Positions 10,011-18,167 of a stretch of 34,880 nucleotides of DNA are shown here, in pieces. Below the pieces are notes generated by a model, which made no database searches, was not told where the DNA came from, and worked only from the letters and a program-made list of their open reading frames with translations. Numbering within the stretch: the first letter of the stretch is position 1; every line of letters starts with the position of its first letter. The translations under genes and the position numbers were made by a program. This DNA comes from Triparma columacea (taxonomy: Eukaryota; Sar; Bolidophyceae; Parmales; Triparmaceae): contig BRYA01000957.1 in NCBI GenBank assembly GCA_030267965.1, positions 435 through 35,314 of the forward strand, given 5' to 3'.

Positions 10011-13000
10011 ATGGACTCCATGAACTCCACTAATGTCACAACTTCGTTCATCAAAGACGCTCTTGACAGGGTTTGCAAGAATGAGGTACCTCCTCACATG
10101 GTCAATGCATGGAGTAGCCCGTTTCAGCTCATCTTTATAGCCCTGCTCTACGTTGACGTCGTAGCTGCGGTCCCTTTATTCCATTTGCTGAAGGAACGTC
10201 TCTTCAGTTGGAGCAGGAAGAAAGTCAGCCCAATTTTAGAGGTCGCGGGAGACGATGTGGAGGATCGCATTGCCGACATTGAGGAAGGACTCACGGAGAA
10301 CATCAATGGACTTCCGGAAGGAGTGGAAGCTCTTGCTGGGGGGGGGGGGGGAGGAGAGGAGGAAGAGGAGGAAGAGGAGGAAGAGGAGGAAGAAGAAGAA
10401 AAAGAACCGGATCAAGCAGCTGCGGTCTTTCACATCGTCCTGCATCTGCTCTCCGCAATGAATGCATTTTTCACGTACTGGGTAAGCTAAGCGAGCAGCA
10501 GAAAAGCGACTAAAGGTATCACTAACACGCATCACTAACGTTCTCACTGCAGGTTGATAACGACGTCAACTACATGGGCGTTTCACTCTTGGGAGGCGAC
10601 GAGAGCGACGAGAGCGTCGAGTGCAGGATGGTTTACTTGACCAGCATCGTCATGTACAAGCCGGCGGCGCTCAGCATGTGGATGGTCTTGATGGCAACTT
10701 CGCATCTTTGCTTCTGGAAGAGGGCCAAGGCGATTCCTCCGAAGCAGCAGACAGGAATCTTGCCTGGCACACCCGAGCTGCCGGACAACTACCTCAGCGC
10801 GGTGATTGTGAACTTCACCTTCTTCATGTTTGCGCTCTGGCTTTTTGTTGCCGCCTACTTTCTGCCCCTTCACTTTGCTTTTTTCCCGTTTTCCCTTATG
10901 CTTCTCTTCGGCCTGCCGCTGTTATTCATGAAGGTGAGCAGGGGCCATCAAGCGAGCTCGTGAATCCCCTCTTTCATACTGACAGCCCTTCTCGCATTAC
11001 TTCATTCTGCAGCTACCCGTTTACCTCATCAACAAGGCTTGCGTCAAGCTGGGGATCAAAGACACCGCTGACACTGGGATTCTCGAGCTCAAGGTCATGG
11101 CCGCTGCAACAGTCGTCACCTTTGTCGCGGCGGTCGGTTACGTCGACCTGTACGATGATATGGATCAGGTGAGGCCAAATTAGGTTGAGAGAGAGCCAGG
11201 CGAGCCAGGCGAGCCAGGCGAGGCTGGCAGTAGGAATCTTCTCAGCAGAGGTGAACTTATCCACGTGCGCATCTCTCGCTCGTCGCAGTATGCAGACATT
11301 ATCATGGAATCCATCAATGAATTCATTGACGGCTTCGTCTTCGTGTTCTCTTTCAACTTCTCGGTCTCGTTGTCCTGGCCAAGCGAACTGACCTTCCCCT
11401 CACAAATTCCCCTCATCATTTCGTCTGCACTGCTGAGCGTCCAGACCCTCGAGTGGATCTTCAAGTGGGTGTACAGGAAGTTCCACATTGAGGACTGGGG
11501 GGATGGGGAAATGGACGACCGCAGCATCAGCACTTTGGCGAAGAGGGGGTTCGAGGCTGCTCTGCTTTTCCCAGCGCGGGTGATCGCTTCTGCTCAAAGG
11601 AGATGGAACGAGAGGGAGAAGAGGAGATTGCAGGAGAGTCTCAAACGCCTAGGGGAGGCCGCCGACGAGGAGAAGGCAAAGTTGGAGAAGGCAAAGTTGG
11701 AGAAGCAGATAGCCAAAGCCGAGGCTGGTCACATCGACAGCGCCCACGTTGCTGATTTCATTAAAAATAATCCTGATATCCAAGAGCTCGATCTGGAAGG
11801 TTGCTACAACGTCGTTGCGCTCCCGGAAAACTTTGGTAGCTTGGAACACTTGCGCACTGTCAACTTTGACGGGTGCGAGAACTTGAAGGGCAAAGTGATC
11901 TTGCCACAGACTGTGGTCAAGTTGGGGGAGAACGCGTTCAGGGGCTGTAAGAGGCTCAAGGTGGTGGAGGCACAGGGGTTGAAGGAAGTTGGGGACGGTG
12001 CGTTCAGGAAATGTGAGAGCTTGGAGGAGTTTGACGTTCCATCCGTGAAGGACATCGGGAATAAGGTTTTTATCGGTTGCAAGAAATTGCAGAACTTCAG
12101 GTTCAGGTCGTCGAAAAAGAGGATCGGGGAGAATTGCTTTGAGGACTGTGAAGCATTGATCCCGAGGGATGTTGCGAGGGACAAAGAGAAACTTGTGAAG
12201 TATATGGTCGAGAAGGGGATGATAGACACATTTACGAACGATAACATTAAGGTGGCGGTCAAGGATTGGCTTAGAGATGCGGAGGAGGCAAGAGAAAAGT
12301 ACGGAGATATAGCAACGTGGGACGTATCAGAAGTGACAGACATGAGCGGGTTGTTTGAGAACGCGCAATTCTTCAACGACGACGTCACAAGATGGGACGT
12401 GGGAGAGGTGACGAATATGGAGAGGATGTTCAAGGGGTGCGAGGCATTCAATCAGGACATCTCGGGGTGGAAGGTTGGCAAGGTGGATAAGTGGGATAAG
12501 TGGGAAGGGTGTTTCACGGGGACTACCAACCTGGAGAAGAAAAGGTTCGATGTCCTGAAGACGAAAAATATCTTTGTTGATAAAAATAGATTCCATCCTA
12601 ATACGCTGAAAGTAGGAGCGCAATTTTGGGTCAGAGATGAGATGACTGCAGAGATGGTGTATGGACACATTTCGGATTGGGACGTTTCCCAGGTTACGAC
12701 AATGGAAGGGCTTTTTAAGGATGCGAAGGACTTCAATGAGGACTTGAGTCAATGGGATACCTCCAAATGCGAGAATATGACGGGCATGTTTTACGGAGCC
12801 TCCAAATTCGAATCCGATGTAAGCCAATGGGATACCTCCAATAACTGGAATATGAGCTTCATGTTTAAGGAAGCCTCCGCATTCAATTCCGATGTAAGCC
12901 AATGGGATACCTCCAAATGCAAGAGAATGGCGGGCATGTTTGAGAAAGCCTCCCAATTCAAATCCGATGTAAGCCAATGGGATACCTCCAAATGCGAGAA

Positions 13001-13394
13001 TATGGCGGGCATGTTTGAGGGAACCTCCCAATTCAATTCCGATGTAAGCCAATGGGATACCCCCAAATGCAAGGATATGAGCTTCATGTTTTATGGAGCC
13101 TCCGCATTCAATTCCGATGTAAGCAAATGGGATACCTCCAAATGCGAGAAAATGGAGGCCATGTTTCAGAAAGCCTCCGCATTCAATTCCGATGTAAGCA
13201 AATGGGATACCTCCAAATGCGAGAATATGAAGTCCATGTTTAAGGAAGCCTCCCAATTCAATTCCGATGTAAGCAAATGGGATACCTCCAAATGCGAGGA
13301 TATGGATTACATGTTTGAGGGAGCCACGTCAATGCAAGATAACTTCAAGGTTGAGGAGGAAGGCGAGGAGGAGGAGGAGGATTGGACTCGATGA
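10011..13394 (+). CDS. Polytopic membrane protein with LRR_5 and DUF285 (BspA-like) repeats, four exons
   Basis: Exons 10011-10481, 10553-10933, 11013-11168 and 11289-13394 join in phase 0 with GTAAGC, GTGAGC and GTGAGG donors, giving 1037 aa. The N-terminal third has hydrophobic helices near 38-60, 137-157, 181-210, 232-283, 311-330 and 345-365. A poly-Glu run (about 115-135) sits between the first two. A Lys/Glu coiled coil (about 430-480) leads into LRR_5-type repeats (about 490-640: LEHLRTVNFDGCENLKG, GENAFRGCKRLKVVE). DUF285 repeats follow from about 675, with WDVSEVTDM and MF signatures. The last repeats are exact 75-nt units. The C-terminus is Glu-rich. With no signal peptide and a charged linker after the helices, the repeat region may be cytoplasmic (inference). 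Family: BspA-type LRR, often surface or interaction proteins. The partner is unknown. A WW-like segment lies directly downstream in another frame. Confidence 0.82.
10343..10406 (+). repeat. Coding GAGGAAGAG microsatellite (poly-Glu)
   Basis: A run of GAGGAAGAG-type codons follows a G12 tract and encodes about 15 consecutive Glu between two predicted membrane helices of the DUF285 gene. Such tracts change length easily; the preceding G run is a typical site for sequencing or slippage indels, yet the frame stays open on both sides. Confidence 0.85.
12741..13336 (+). repeat. Tandem array of exact 75-nt DUF285 repeats inside one exon
   Basis: The string GATGTAAGCCAATGGGATAC, or its AAGCAAATGG variant, starts at 12816, 12891, 12966, 13041, 13116, 13191 and 13266, that is every 75 nt. 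Each unit encodes 25 residues of the form SDVSQWDTSKCENM..MF..AS.FN. The units are nearly identical at the DNA level, including silent sites, which indicates recent duplication or gene conversion. Only the residues around MAGMF and the position before FNSD vary. Confidence 0.92.
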
Positions 13395-13500
13395 AGGGAT
13401 GAAATATTATAAGGGTGAGGAGTCTGGGCAGTTCTACTACTACAACGTCAAGACAAATGAGACGAGCTGGGAGAAATTGATCTGCTGTGTTTCAAGATAA
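13395..13500 (+). other. Out-of-frame WW-like coding segment after the DUF285 stop
   Basis: In frame 1, overlapping and then following the stop at 13392-13394, the sequence reads MKYYKGEESGQFYYYN, then a T-N-E-T-S-W-E segment, ending at TAA 13498-13500. GQ-x-YYYN-x-x-T-x-E-T-S-W-E is the core of a WW domain; the usual first Trp is replaced or lies in the preceding frame (DW at 13380-13385). It could be the original C-terminus of the DUF285 protein, separated by a +/-1 shift, or part of an alternative exon. Confidence 0.5.
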
Positions 13501-13761
13501 TGGCTAATATACACCAACAATTATCAATTTTCTACGCCTACTGTTTATTATTATTTTGAATTAAGGTTGAAAGGTTGAAGAGAGGAAGGGTCTTGTTCCC
13601 TTTATTTCAACATTTGCAGTGTAAATAATTTTGGGAGTGTGACTGCTGAGCGTGACTGCTGAATGTGACTGTATGTCTTTTCGCCAATTAGCTTTAAAAA
13701 GTTGATAAAATTAAATCAACCTCAAAACCCCCCTCCCCACACCCCACACCCCAAAAATCCA
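13501..13761. other. Intergenic / 5' flank of the AAGAB-like gene
   Basis: AT-rich sequence lies between two plus-strand genes. AATTAAGG and TTTATTTCAAC stretches may serve in 3' processing of the DUF285 gene. A 9-nt direct repeat (GTGACTGCTGA) occurs near 13638-13662. No gene is seen. Confidence 0.4.
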
Positions 13762-14799
13762 ATGTCTCTTCTTCTTATCTCGCCAAACAATGACACAAGC
13801 TCACTAAACACTCTAACAAACCTTCTATCAACACACTACAACACACCTCTAACCACAAACACCACAAACACCAACACCCTCGGTACCCTCCATTTCACCA
13901 ACACCTACTTCTCTGCAGACGTCAATGTTACACGTACCACTTACACACAAGGGGAAACGCCTTATAAAACCCTCCTCGATGATGCTAGTGTTACACACGA
14001 TGCAGCAGTACTTATTGTTAAAACACTCCCAACCACGAAGGATGATAAAACAAACAACGAAGAACTTGTAAAATCAGCGTGTTCAAACATGCCTGATGAA
14101 GTGGGGGTGGAGGTTAGGTTAGTCGTTATCCTCTGTGATACACCAACTTCATACGAAGAAGCAACCATGGTTAGGGAGAAGGAGGAGGAGGACACCCAAG
14201 GAGGAGAAGAAGAAGATTTAGGCTCCTCAAACCTCCCCTTACCTACGTGGTGTGCAATATCAGGTTTCGAGTATCTCCCTCTAAAAGCCTACGCCCCTAC
14301 TGAGGGTATGGACGATCGTGAGAAGGAGGGTTTTCCAAGGCTTTGCGAAGCGCTCGATATGTGTCTATGGTCATCTAGAATCGAAGTTAACAGGAAGGGA
14401 GAGGGGGGGGAGGAGGTGGTAACTGATAAGGATAAGGATGAGGTTCAGAATAACCTACCCCCCCCCCCCTCCGCTGTTGATGCGAATGCTCTAGATAAAG
14501 ACGGTGCATCCACCCTTCTCACCTCCCTCTTACCCCCCGGTATGCCCGGGTCAGGTGATGAGGAGGACGCTATGGCTGACGAGCTTGAGTATTTGATGGC
14601 GAGCGTAAGCCAGATTAGGGATAAGAGTATTAATGGGGGGTTTAAAAACGACGAGGAAAGAAAGAAAGCTGCAGCGGAAACGGCGGAGAGACTTATGGCT
14701 ATGATGGGAATGGGGGGTGGGATGGAGGGACTTATGGGAGGATTTGAAGACGACGATGAGGAGGACGAGGATGAGGGAGGTAAACCAGGTGCTGAGTAG
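13762..14799 (+). CDS. AAGAB: Alpha/gamma-adaptin-binding protein p34 (AAGAB/Irc6-like)
   Basis: A single exon of 345 aa from the ATG at 13762 (MSLLLISPNN). An in-frame ATG at 13702 would add a Pro-rich, unconserved leader, so the later start is preferred. The N-terminal half has the layout of the p34 pseudo-GTPase: LLISPNN in place of a P-loop, DAAVLIVKTL and EVRLVVILCDTP strands, and the WCAISGFEYLPL block typical of adaptin-binding p34 proteins. After an acidic, Pro-rich linker comes a conserved C-terminal helical segment with DELEYLMASVSQIRD and DEERKKAAAETAERLMAMMG (about residues 270-325), matching the family's DFE-x-L...ER...A-x-x-A signature. The tail is Gly/Asp/Glu-rich. Family role: a chaperone for assembly of AP-1/AP-2 clathrin adaptors in the cytosol. 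It converges with the next gene across 92 bp. Confidence 0.72.
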   Translation: MSLLLISPNNDTSSLNTLTNLLSTHYNTPLTTNTTNTNTLGTLHFTNTYFSADVNVTRTTYTQGETPYKTLLDDASVTHDAAVLIVKTLPTTKDDKTNNEELVKSACSNMPDEVGVEVRLVVILCDTPTSYEEATMVREKEEEDTQGGEEEDLGSSNLPLPTWCAISGFEYLPLKAYAPTEGMDDREKEGFPRLCEALDMCLWSSRIEVNRKGEGGEEVVTDKDKDEVQNNLPPPPSAVDANALDKDGASTLLTSLLPPGMPGSGDEEDAMADELEYLMASVSQIRDKSINGGFKNDEERKKAAAETAERLMAMMGMGGGMEGLMGGFEDDDEEDEDEGGKPGAE

Positions 14800-14891
14800 T
14801 AAAGTTTTTTATGGTTTTCAAAACTAATACCTCAAACACAGTTCTTCACACATATTTTCAAGAACACTTGTCACACCCCAAACCCTCTCTC

Positions 14892-15801
14892 CTACGCGTT
14901 TGTGTTATCGCTACTAGCCTCCTCCCCCCCCTCCTCCGTCGTCGCCTCCTTTACCGTATCCACCTCTGCTTCCGACTCCGCAACATGCTCCACCTCAACC
15001 TCCTTAACCTCCTTCACAGTAACCTCCTTAACCTCAACATATTCCCCCTCCACCTCCCCCTCCTTAACCTCTTCCTCCATTATTTTCTTATTCCTCTTGA
15101 TCCTTTCTTGTTGTGTTTGTTTCTCAATTTCCTCCTCCCCTCTTTTAAACCTGATGGTATAATAAGGTTTATCAGGTCCGTCATCTAGGTGTACGCCTAC
15201 GATCGAACATGGGACCCAGGTTGAGGGGGAGATGAAACGATCGTTGTAGGAGGCGGATTGATTCTTTGCAAACATACCCCTCTAAGAAGAGAGAGAAGAA
15301 GGGGTGGGGGAGTGGGGGGGGGGAATTGTATGGAAATTGTGGTTAGATAAGGTCCGTTCAAAACCCTAACACCGTCGTACACCCCTTCTCACCTCCTCAG
15401 CTCTTCTTTCCTCATCCTCCTGTGCCTTCCTTCTCTTCTCCTCAAGGGCTTTATCAGCTAACTCCCTCTCCTGTTGCTTTTTAGCAAGCATTGCAGCTAC
15501 TTCAGAAGGTGTTAACTGACGTGTGAAACCACCTTTTTTAGAAGGAACTGAAGTGGAGGATGATGATGAGGGGTCGGAATTCGCTGGTGATTCATCCTAA
15601 GTTGGTGGGTGTGTGGGTGAAGGGGTAATGTTAGTGTGTGTGTGAGAGGCAGTCTTAGGAACAAAGATTTTGAGGTAATTAGGTCATCGAGGGCGAGATT
15701 TGGTAAGGGTTTAAACCCTACGGTTAGAGTTTGTTAAGACTTACCGATTGAGGTGCCATTACGTCCCATATACCCATCTTCTGCGCGAGACGGGTGAACA
15801 T
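14892..15801 (-). CDS. Small acidic protein with a VGVH-DD-PYYTI domain, three exons
   Basis: Exons 15801-15745, 15596-15393 and 15281-14892 join in phase 0 (donors GTAAGT and GTGAGA), giving 216 aa. The first exon encodes MFTRLAQKMGIWDVMAPQS. Next come a Ser-rich linker, QLTPSEVAAMLAKKQQ and a charged helix with many Glu/Lys/Arg. Exon 3 carries a compact module of about 35 residues, W-x-P-C-S-IVGVHLDDGPDKPYYTIRF, resembling a small SH3/Tudor-like barrel. It is followed by a long Glu/Val/Lys low-complexity tail. The divergent neighbour at 16133 has the same module. I do not recognise a named family. The function is unknown; a binding module plus coiled coil suggests a scaffold role (inference). 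Confidence 0.7.
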
Positions 15802-16132
15802 TGTTTGTGTTTGGGGACAGTTTGGGCTTGTTTGGATTGTTTTACGTTGTGTTTTGAGTTTGTGAGTGTAATTATTGTGTAATTAGTGTATGTGTTATAT
15901 TGAATTGGAGTATAACTGTATCAGTAGAAAAATATGTCCAATTAAATTAAATGATCAAAAAAATGGAACTTTAGGGCCCTTTCCAGCAACCCTAATTCAA
16001 TACATACGAAATTAATTCACCCTCACACCCCTTCATTACCACCTCTCTTCCACCTTCCTAATTTAAAAACTCCAAAATCCCCCTTCCCCTCCTCTCAATC
16101 CCCCTCCTCCTCCGTATTCATCCTTCCTTTCA
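15802..16132. promoter_or_regulatory. Shared 331-bp divergent promoter region
   Basis: The starts at 15801 (minus) and 16133 (plus) face away from each other. The interval is AT-rich on the left (TGTGTAATTAGTGTATGTG) and CT-rich on the right, immediately before the 16133 start. No defined TATA or initiator element can be assigned with confidence. Confidence 0.4.
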
Positions 16133-16495
16133 ATGCCTACTCCCCCCCAGTTCTCCAAGGGTGATCGTGTCCTCTACGCCGTCGATTCCACCCTCCGCGA
16201 GTACACCGCCGCAGAAATAGTAGGGGTTCACCATGATGACGATCCCCCTTATTACACTATTTCATACATGAAGGTCGTGGAGGAGGAGGAGGAGGTTGGG
16301 GGAGGGGTGGGTGGGGGGGGGTTAGAAGGTTCGGTACGGCAGCCCCCCATGACTTCCTCCTCCCACCCAAGGATGGGTTCCCTCAAAGGATCGGGGGCGG
16401 TTGTGGGTGGGGAACAGAGGAAAACAAGAATGGTTAAAAGCGAGAAACAAACTACGGCACATAGACTTAAGGCTAGGACACAAGGGAATAGATGA
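16133..16495 (+). CDS. Small protein with a VGVH-DD-PYYTI domain
   Basis: A 120-aa single-exon frame starts with MPTPPQFSKGDRVLYAVDST, then gives YTAAEIVGVHHDDDPPYYTISY (residues about 24-46). This is the same module as in the divergent gene at 14892-15801. The K-G-D-R-V-L-Y lead-in is typical of Tudor/SH3-like barrels. The rest is Glu/Gly-rich and then basic, with no recognisable domain; an unrecognised intron after the Glu run is possible because the following sequence is G-rich. The start at 16133 is the first ATG after a pyrimidine-rich leader. Function unknown. Confidence 0.6.
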   Translation: MPTPPQFSKGDRVLYAVDSTLREYTAAEIVGVHHDDDPPYYTISYMKVVEEEEEVGGGVGGGGLEGSVRQPPMTSSSHPRMGSLKGSGAVVGGEQRKTRMVKSEKQTTAHRLKARTQGNR

Positions 16496-16608
16496 AAGGA
16501 GGGGGAGGACGACCCCCCCACACACCCCCACATACAGAGAGAGAGAGAGAGAGAGAGAGACGCTAGTAAACAAAAGTTTTCTTAATCTGGTTTATTTTTG
16601 AAATAAAT
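16496..16608. repeat. GA microsatellite and 3' flank
   Basis: A run of about eleven GA dinucleotides lies at 16538-16560, just after the stop of the small gene. It is followed by AT-rich sequence up to the AAATAAAT target duplication of the adjacent MITE. Confidence 0.8.
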
Positions 16609-16852
16609 CAGAGTTGATGTTTTTCCAAACAATGACAATGACAATGGACCGAGAAACATTATCCGATTTGGATATCCGATCGGATAATGGATAATGGATA
16701 TCCAAAATTATCCAGCTGGATAATTTTGGATATCCAGATAACCAGTTATCCGGATAATGCCAACAGCGATATCCATTATCTGGATATCCGAAATTTCGGA
16801 TATCCGAATCGGATATCCGACCATTATCAAATAAAAATAAACATCAACTCTG
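16609..16852. mobile_element. hAT-like MITE, 244 bp, with 8-bp target site duplication
   Basis: A perfect 14-bp terminal inverted repeat, CAGAGTTGATGTTT, occurs at 16609-16622 and as its reverse complement at 16839-16852. The identical octamer AAATAAAT lies directly outside both ends (16601-16608 and 16853-16860), as expected of a target site duplication. An 8-bp duplication and a CAGAG terminus are the signature of the hAT superfamily (established knowledge). The interior has no coding capacity; it is packed with GGATATCC and GGATAAT motifs in both orientations and can fold extensively. The perfect repeats and duplication suggest a fairly recent, non-autonomous insertion. Confidence 0.88.
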
Positions 16853-16911
16853 AAATAAATGAAAGGAGTCTATTTGTGTGTGTTGTTATGTTGTTGTGTG
16901 TTTGTTGAACT

Positions 16912-17582
16912 CTATCCCCCCCCCTCCCCTCCCCCCTCCTTTTGTTCATCCCCCCCCTTCCCTTGTTCTTCAAGTAAATTAACACTCCCCTCACCCTTCG
17001 TGTCACCGTCTTCCCAATTATCCCCCTCCTCCTTCCCTAAAAGTTCGAGTACACCGTTAGATGAAGACAGGAGGGAAGTTAAAGTATCGAGGGAGGAGAG
17101 GATTGACTTGGCGCGGGTGTAGGTGGGACCATCGGAGGATATGGGGAGGAGGAAATCACGCACTTTCACAACCTAGTGGTGTGTGTGAGGGAGGGGGGGA
17201 GGGGGTGAGTATTAGTAATGAAGGAATGAAAGAGAGAAGAAGGCTCTAAATAACAACTAAACTAAACTACACGAAGATCCTCTGCAAGCCCCTCTACCCC
17301 AACTCTATCTCCTCTACTCCTCTACTCCCTCTACTCCCTTCCCCCTTTATCCCCTCTACTCCCTCTCACCTTCCTCCTTTTGTATTCCTGTTGTGTGTTC
17401 TCCGATTCAGTCGTGCTTGCTCTCCTCGCGCTCTTCCCTAACGTGTTAATATACTCATGTCCAGCGTCGCTAAGGATCCTCTTCACGCCAGGGTGGACGA
17501 GGGAGGGGGAAGAGGAACCACCGAGGGAAAATACTAAACTCGTTATGAAGGTCTCTAACTCATGCTCAGGGGTTACGTCCAT
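16912..17582 (-). CDS. Histone-fold protein resembling TFIID subunit TAF13, two exons
   Basis: Exons 17582-17370 and 17172-16912 join in phase 0 (donor GTGAGA, acceptor CTAG), giving 157 aa. The start is the ATG of MDVTPEHELETFI; longer in-frame ATGs upstream run through a CA-repeat leader and look non-coding. The order ELETFITSLVFSLGG, HPGVKRILSDAGHEYINTL, then VVKVRDFLLPISSDGPTYTRAKSIL follows TAF13: alpha-N/alpha-1 with a short gap, a long alpha-2, then the V-x-V-x-D-x-x-x-x-I-x-x-D-x-x-x-x-x-R-x-K-x-x-L end. A roughly 20-residue polar insertion lies before the last helix. The tail is acidic and Gly-rich. Expected role: pairing with TAF11 in TFIID at nuclear promoters. Another histone-fold subunit (SPT3 or TAF10 class) remains possible. 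Confidence 0.55.
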
Positions 17583-18167
17583 GAGAGGTAGGGAGGGGGG
17601 GTTTAGAGGAGGTAAATGTGTGTGTGTGTGTATGTGTGTGTGTGTATTTGAATAAAACAAAGAGAAAAGCGAAGGACCAAATTTGCTTCTTTTCAGGATT
17701 CTCACTTTTGCTTTCCTTCTCAAGGCTATCGCAATTCCGCGTAGTTTTGGTATATACCGGTAAGTAAAACGTTTTTACACTCCGGTTACCGCCGTTTTAA
17801 GCGTTTTCGTCGTCGTTGACCTATTCCTTCGAACGAAAACAAATCCTCATGAACAGGTCCTCGACTACTACATTGACCTCATTTCGTCCCTTTCCCACAA
17901 AGACCAATACCTCTCCCCCCCCCTTCTCTGCCCACTTTCTCACTCTCTCCCCTTTCCTCTCTTCCCTCTCCTAACCTTCCCCTTCCCCAGACATTGGGTC
18001 AATTGAAGAAGAAGTCCCAGCATTCCCACCAACAGGGAGATAGTCTCTTTAGATAGCGAGCTCAAGATAGCGAGCTCACGAAAATCCGCAAAAAACATTA
18101 CTTGCAATCTTAAATTGTTCCATAAGGAAATCATCACTCAAAAACGCAGCGCGTATCTTCACTCTCC
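17583..18167. other. Divergent intergenic region
   Basis: Between the TAF13-like gene (minus) and the M14-type gene (plus). It holds the GT microsatellite and a direct repeat GATAGCGAGCTCA near 18052-18078. GGTATATACCGG is a near-palindrome at about 17749-17760. No protein frame is convincing. Confidence 0.45.
17614..17650. repeat. GT microsatellite in the TAF13-like 5' leader
   Basis: An alternating GTGTGTGT...ATGTGTGT run occurs directly upstream (on the minus strand, CA repeats) of the predicted start at 17582. It probably lies in the 5' untranslated leader. Confidence 0.8.

Noticed and set aside
9889..10020. 44-codon open stretch ending just after the DUF285 gene start, with plausible-looking composition
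   Set aside because: It is bounded by stops, lacks an ATG and cannot be joined in frame to the next exon without an assumed splice; kept only as part of the intergenic description.
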